A stretch of DNA of 64,000 nucleotides, from NCBI GenBank assembly GCA_903901045.1, contig CAIUPP010000109.1:1-64000 (forward strand). The letters are read 5' to 3'. This document shows, piece after piece, positions 59,903 through 64,000 of the stretch (its first letter is position 1; every line of letters begins with the position of its first letter). The DNA comes from an uncultured Planctomycetota bacterium (GTDB lineage: Bacteria; Planctomycetota; Brocadiia; CAIUPP01). A program made the translations under genes and the position numbers. The notes beneath the pieces are model-generated. The model saw nothing but the letters and a program-made list of their open reading frames with translations, did not search any database and had not been told where the DNA came from.

Positions 59903-61066
59903 ATGAGGAAACATCGCGTCGCCGTTGTGGGATGTGGGTCATTGGCGCAAGGGGTCCATCTGCCGAACGCGCAGCGGAATCCTCGCATAGAGCTCGTCGC
60001 GACCTGCGATATCAACGCCCAGGCAGCCGAGAACTGTCGCGTCCGATTCGGTGCGCAGCGGGCCGAGACGGATTGGCGCAAGTTGGTCGTCGCCCCGGAC
60101 ATCGATCTCTTCATCCTGGCCACTCGCCAGACCCTTCGCGGCGAGTTCATCGCCCCCGCGCTCGAAAACGGCAAGCCCGTCTACACGGAGAAGCCGCTGT
60201 CGCCGGATTTGGACGACATGCTCCGCATCCTGCGCGCCGTGCGCAAGAGCGGCCTGCCGGTGTGCGTCGGCCACAATCGCCGGTCGAGCCCCGCCATGAT
60301 CGAATTCAAACGGCTTCTGGACAAAGCCGTCTCCGGCGTTCCCTCCATTCCCCCCACCGTGAACCGCATGGGGGATCGGCAGCGCCTCCCCGAGGAGAAG
60401 CAGATGCAGCTCCTGATGCGCATCAACGACGACGCCCGCAGTTGGAAATCCTGGGCTTTCTGCGAGAAGGAAAGCATCCTCTTCGCGGAGATAGTGCATT
60501 TCATCGACCTGGCGCTGTGGATGAACAGGAGCCACCCGGTCCGCGCGTTCGTGGAAGGATCGAACCGCGGCAACTTCACGATCATCCTGCGTTTCGCGGA
60601 CGGCTCCATGACCACGCTGCAGCACAGCCTGGTCGGACACTTCGATTATCCCAAGGAGCTGTTCGAGGCCACCGTCAACAACATCACCGTGGCGATGGAC
60701 CAGTACTTCGAGATTCGTCAGTGCGGCATGGCCGACGAAGCGGCCGTGAAGCAGATGCCCTACGCCGCCGGATGCGAGTGGGCCACGAAGACGGGGATGA
60801 CCGGTTACATGCAGTGCGTCGCCGAGGAACGGCAGCGCGCCAAGGCCAAAGGGGACGCGCCGCGCTGGCTCAACGTGAACAAAGGGCATTACGATCATCT
60901 GGACCGATTCCTGGATCATATTGAGGGTCGCGGTCCCAATCCGTGCGATGTGGAGAGCGCCGTACCGGTCAATCGCCTGGCGCTGAAGCTGCTCGATTCG
61001 GCGCGCCTCGGACTGCCCGTCGCCGTTCAGCCCGAAGACTGGCATCTCCCTCAGCTTGAGGCGTAA
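59903..61066 (+). CDS. Gfo/Idh/MocA-family oxidoreductase
   Basis: The 387-residue NAD(P)-dependent dehydrogenase acts on sugars or inositols. The Rossmann fold opens with VAVVGCGSLAQGVHLPNAQ, and the family motif is YTEKPLSPDL (EKP). A C-terminal alpha/beta domain reads FADGSMTTLQHSLVGHFDYPK. GGGAG lies eight bases before the ATG. It follows the LacI operator/promoter and precedes the second LamG/DUF6067-like gene by 107 bp on the same strand, so it probably processes a sugar released by those hydrolases. Substrate not determinable. Confidence 0.92.
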   Translation: MRKHRVAVVGCGSLAQGVHLPNAQRNPRIELVATCDINAQAAENCRVRFGAQRAETDWRKLVVAPDIDLFILATRQTLRGEFIAPALENGKPVYTEKPLSPDLDDMLRILRAVRKSGLPVCVGHNRRSSPAMIEFKRLLDKAVSGVPSIPPTVNRMGDRQRLPEEKQMQLLMRINDDARSWKSWAFCEKESILFAEIVHFIDLALWMNRSHPVRAFVEGSNRGNFTIILRFADGSMTTLQHSLVGHFDYPKELFEATVNNITVAMDQYFEIRQCGMADEAAVKQMPYAAGCEWATKTGMTGYMQCVAEERQRAKAKGDAPRWLNVNKGHYDHLDRFLDHIEGRGPNPCDVESAVPVNRLALKLLDSARLGLPVAVQPEDWHLPQLEA

Positions 61067-61173
61067 TCTCGTGATTCGCGGACTCAATTCAGTGGAACGC
61101 CGGGCAGGTGCGGCATGTCGCCTATCCGTGGCCTTGTTCTCATGGGAGCCCCTTCCGGGAGAGGAGTAGATTT

Positions 61174-64000
61174 GATGCGAATCTTGCATGACGCTTTCCG
61201 CTCGTCGACCTTCGTCCTGTCGCTCGCGCTGTTCTTCGGACTCGTCTCGGTCGCATCGGCCGATGAGCCGTTGGTCCTGTTCGAAGCGAGCTTCGATTGC
61301 AGTATGGACGGCACGGACGCCCACGGCGTGGTCAAGCCGCTGTCGGTGGAAGGAAAAGCGGCCTATGACCAGGGGCGAACCGCCCAGGCGCTTGTCTGCG
61401 GCGGTGATGGTGCGCTCGTCAAGTTCCCTGTAGCGGGCCACATCCTCGCCAGCCAGGGCACGATCGAGATGTGGATGAGAGCCCCGGACTGGCCGAAGGA
61501 GGAGCAGGCCTATCACATCTTCTTCGAGACGGAAGGCCCCGGCCGCATCACGCTCTACAAGTTTTGGACGGGCGGCGCGCTCATTCTCTCCGGCAAGAAC
61601 TATGGCGATTTCAGTTGCGCGAAATGGGAGGACTGTACCCCGATCGCCGACGGGAAATGGCATCACCTTGCCGGAACGTGGGACCACAGCCGGCTGGCGT
61701 TCTACGTGGACGGGCAGTTGAAGATGAGCGTGGACAAGCCGATTCTGCCCGATGCGCTCGGCGAATCATTCACCGTCGGCGACGCCCCGTGGACCAAGCC
61801 GCACACCAGCCACACACTGATCCAGAACGTTAAGGTGTATCGCGTCGCGCTGCCGGCCGACCAGGTCGCCCGGCTGGCGCAAGGCAGGCCGGTGACCTTC
61901 TCCAACGAGGCTCGCCTGGACATTGAGCCCCGTCCGGCCAAAGGGGAGTGGAGGGTCAGCCTGGATGCCAGCGGTCCGCTCGGCCAGAGCGCGACCGGCA
62001 GCACGGCGGTCGTGGAAGTTATCAGCGGCGGCAAGGCCGTTGTCAGCCAGAAAATCGAGAGCTTCAAGGAAGGCATTGGCGTCGCCGTACTGCCGATTGC
62101 GAAGATTCCCGTCGGCGACGTCCTGGTCAAAGCCCGGGTTCTCGACGCCGCGGGCAAGGAGTTGGCGAGTCCGCAACTCCCGTTCAAGCGGCCTGAGGAT
62201 GCGCCGTGGGCCGGCAACAAGATCGGGATGGATGATCGGGTGCTGGCGCCGTACACACCCATGCACGTGGCCGACGGCAATGCGGTCGAGTGCTGGGGAC
62301 GGAAGTACGTCCTGGGCGGCACGGGACTTCCAACTCAAATTGAGACCGCGGGGCAACCGGTGCTTGCCGCGCCGGTCAACATCAGCGTAACCACGGCCCA
62401 GGGGGATGTCGCATTCCAGAAGGTCTCGGAGAAGATCGTCAGTTCTTCGGCCACCCGGGTGAAGGCCGTGGGATCGGCGGAATCCGCCGCGGTCACCCTG
62501 TCCATGGAAACCACCATCGAGTATGACGGCATGCTCTGGACGGATGTAACACTCACCCCGACCGCTCCGACGACGCTGACGGGTGTGACCATCCGCGTGC
62601 CTGTCCGGTCCGCGAACGCCCTGTACGTGCATCATGCCAACGGCCACTGGCAGGATGACGGCGCGGGCAACCTGCCGGCCGATGGATATCAGTCGCTGGT
62701 GTTCCAGCCGCTCATGTGGCTCGGCGATAATGAGCGCGGACTGGCCTGGTTCACCGAATCCAACCAGACTTGGTCGAACGCCCCCGGCCAGCCGATGTAT
62801 CGCATTGTGAGGACCGGCGACGCGGCGGAAATGCAGATTTACATCGTCAACCGTTCCACGCTGATCAAGACTCCTTTGAAGTTCTCGTTCGGCCTGCAAG
62901 CCACGCCCGTCCAACCCCGCCCGGCCAACGCCCGAAGCTGGCGGATGGGGGGGGCCTATGACAATATGGACGACCTGGGCATGGGCAACATTCAGATTGT
63001 GTGGGCCTATCACATGATCGCCTATGGCTATCCGCAGCCGAAAGACCCGGCGAAATTCCGCGCGATGGTGGCGGATCTCCATGCGAAAAACATCCGGGTG
63101 GTGCCCTACGTGAACCTGAACTACTTCTCCGAGGGGGCACCGGAGTTTGCGTACTACAGCCCGGACTGGATTGACCGCAGCCGGAACGTAAGCGGCGGAG
63201 ACGTTGGGGAAATGGGCCACACCACGTATGGGGCTTGCCCGGGCAGCGCCGCGTGGCGCGATTTCGTTTCCTGGAAGATCGCCAAGTTTGTGGAAGAGTA
63301 CCAGGTGGACGGTCTCTACGTGGACTGCTGGATGCCCTTCCAGACCTGCGACGAAGATTACGGCGGCTCCTGGCGCGATGAATTTGGCGGCCTGCACACC
63401 GTGTACCAGGTCCGGGCCTACCGCGAAATCCTCCGGCGCGTGCGCGAACTCCTCCAGGACCGCCGGCCCAACGTGCACATCATGGCCCACATGTCGCAAT
63501 GCATCGTCATCCCCACGCTTTCCTTCGCCGACAGCATGCTCGATGGCGAGCAATACCAAGGGCCCCTCTGCCCGAAGGACGATTACCTGAACGTGATCCC
63601 GTTGGACAAATGGCGGGCCGAGCATATGGGCCGCCAGTGGGGCCTCGTTCCCTTCTTCCTGTGTGAGTTCCTGCCCGCGGATCGCACCGATCTGGCGGTT
63701 GGTCGGCTAATGGGACTTCTGCTCGCGCACGATATCACCCCCAGTCCCTTGTGGTGCAAGTCCAGCGTCGTCTTCAACGCCTGGAAAACGCTCGACAAGT
63801 TCGGCGCCGTCGACGCCGACTTCCTTCCGTACTGGACGCCGAACGGCGTGACGACGGACAACAAAGACTTCATTGCGAGCGTCTACAAGAAGCCCGGCAA
63901 GGCGCTGCTGGTGGTTGTGAACAGCGGGAATGCCGATGGGCAGGTGAGCATCAAAGTGGACGCGAAGCAGTTGGGCCTCGCCGCCAACGCCTCCGCCAAA
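61174..64000 (+). CDS. Secreted LamG plus GH123-like (DUF6067-like) protein, copy 2 (cut by window end)
   Basis: The frame is open from ATG 61174 (AGAGGAG upstream) to the end of the window, 942 residues, and lacks perhaps 30 residues compared with its paralogue at 53256-56183. The signal peptide is MRILHDAFRSSTFVLSLALF and following residues, cleaved after ASA. It has the LamG domain (GTIEMWMRAPDWPK), the middle domain (LMWLGDNERGLAWFTESNQT), and the barrel with VDGLYVDCWMPFQTCDEDYG. Long identical runs with copy 1 (DYLNVIPLDKWRAEH) mark a duplication. It is probably regulated by the LacI-type repressor through the Gfo/Idh operon. Confidence 0.88.

Overview
This is a GC-rich bacterial chromosome segment. 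Most genes run near 65% GC by the lines I counted. Promoters are mostly TTGACA-like with a 17-nt spacer and a TATAAT-like -10 box, ribosome sites are AGGAGG-type, and a one-piece tmRNA is present. The lineage cannot be fixed from the window. Prepilin-type secreted proteins, LamG/GH123-like (DUF6067-like) proteins, a cellulase-like hydrolase, Gfo/Idh and SGNH proteins, a DNA topoisomerase VI B subunit, and a mevalonate-type operon with isopentenyl phosphate kinase together suggest an uncultured phylum near the PVC group or Sumerlaeota/Hydrogenedentota. That placement is inference.

Layout. 0-7.5 kb: cellulase-like hydrolase, HtrA-type protease, nucleoside deoxyribosyltransferase, YhaM-like nuclease, DUF72 protein, TPR-like protein. 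7.5-13 kb: topoisomerase VI B without an A subunit, then an accessory island with an MNT antitoxin, a HepT toxin cut off after about ten codons, and an AT-richer caspase-like protease coupled by ATGA to a DNA methyltransferase. 13-21 kb: pdxB, a glycosyltransferase, and a 1463-residue secreted decapeptide-repeat protein with a small secreted partner. 21-23 kb: a PAS-GGDEF gene lying between an intact tRNA-Met and a 3' fragment of the same tRNA. 23-26 kb: mevalonate kinase, a decarboxylase and isopentenyl phosphate kinase in one tight operon. 26-34.5 kb: serA, a candidate structured RNA, icd, tRNA-Leu, a fucose-isomerase-like protein and an MFS exporter. 34.7-46 kb: nitrogen assimilation (NifA-like activator, amt behind a sigma-54 promoter, glnK, glnA, gltB, gltD). 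46-51 kb: a GmrSD-like restriction protein, a repeat-filled gap, a DMT transporter and tmRNA. 51-64 kb: a carbohydrate locus with a LacI regulator, two paralogous LamG/DUF6067-like proteins, an SGNH protein, a pseudopilin and a Gfo/Idh oxidoreductase. Near-identical LacI-type operators lie at the promoters of lacI and of the Gfo/Idh gene.

The most unusual property of the window is its load of short palindromic repeats. At least six families occur. They fill gaps, supply stop codons to three genes, and two have entered coding sequence in frame within adjacent genes of the mevalonate operon: a 96-bp element in ipk and a 24-bp element in the decarboxylase gene.
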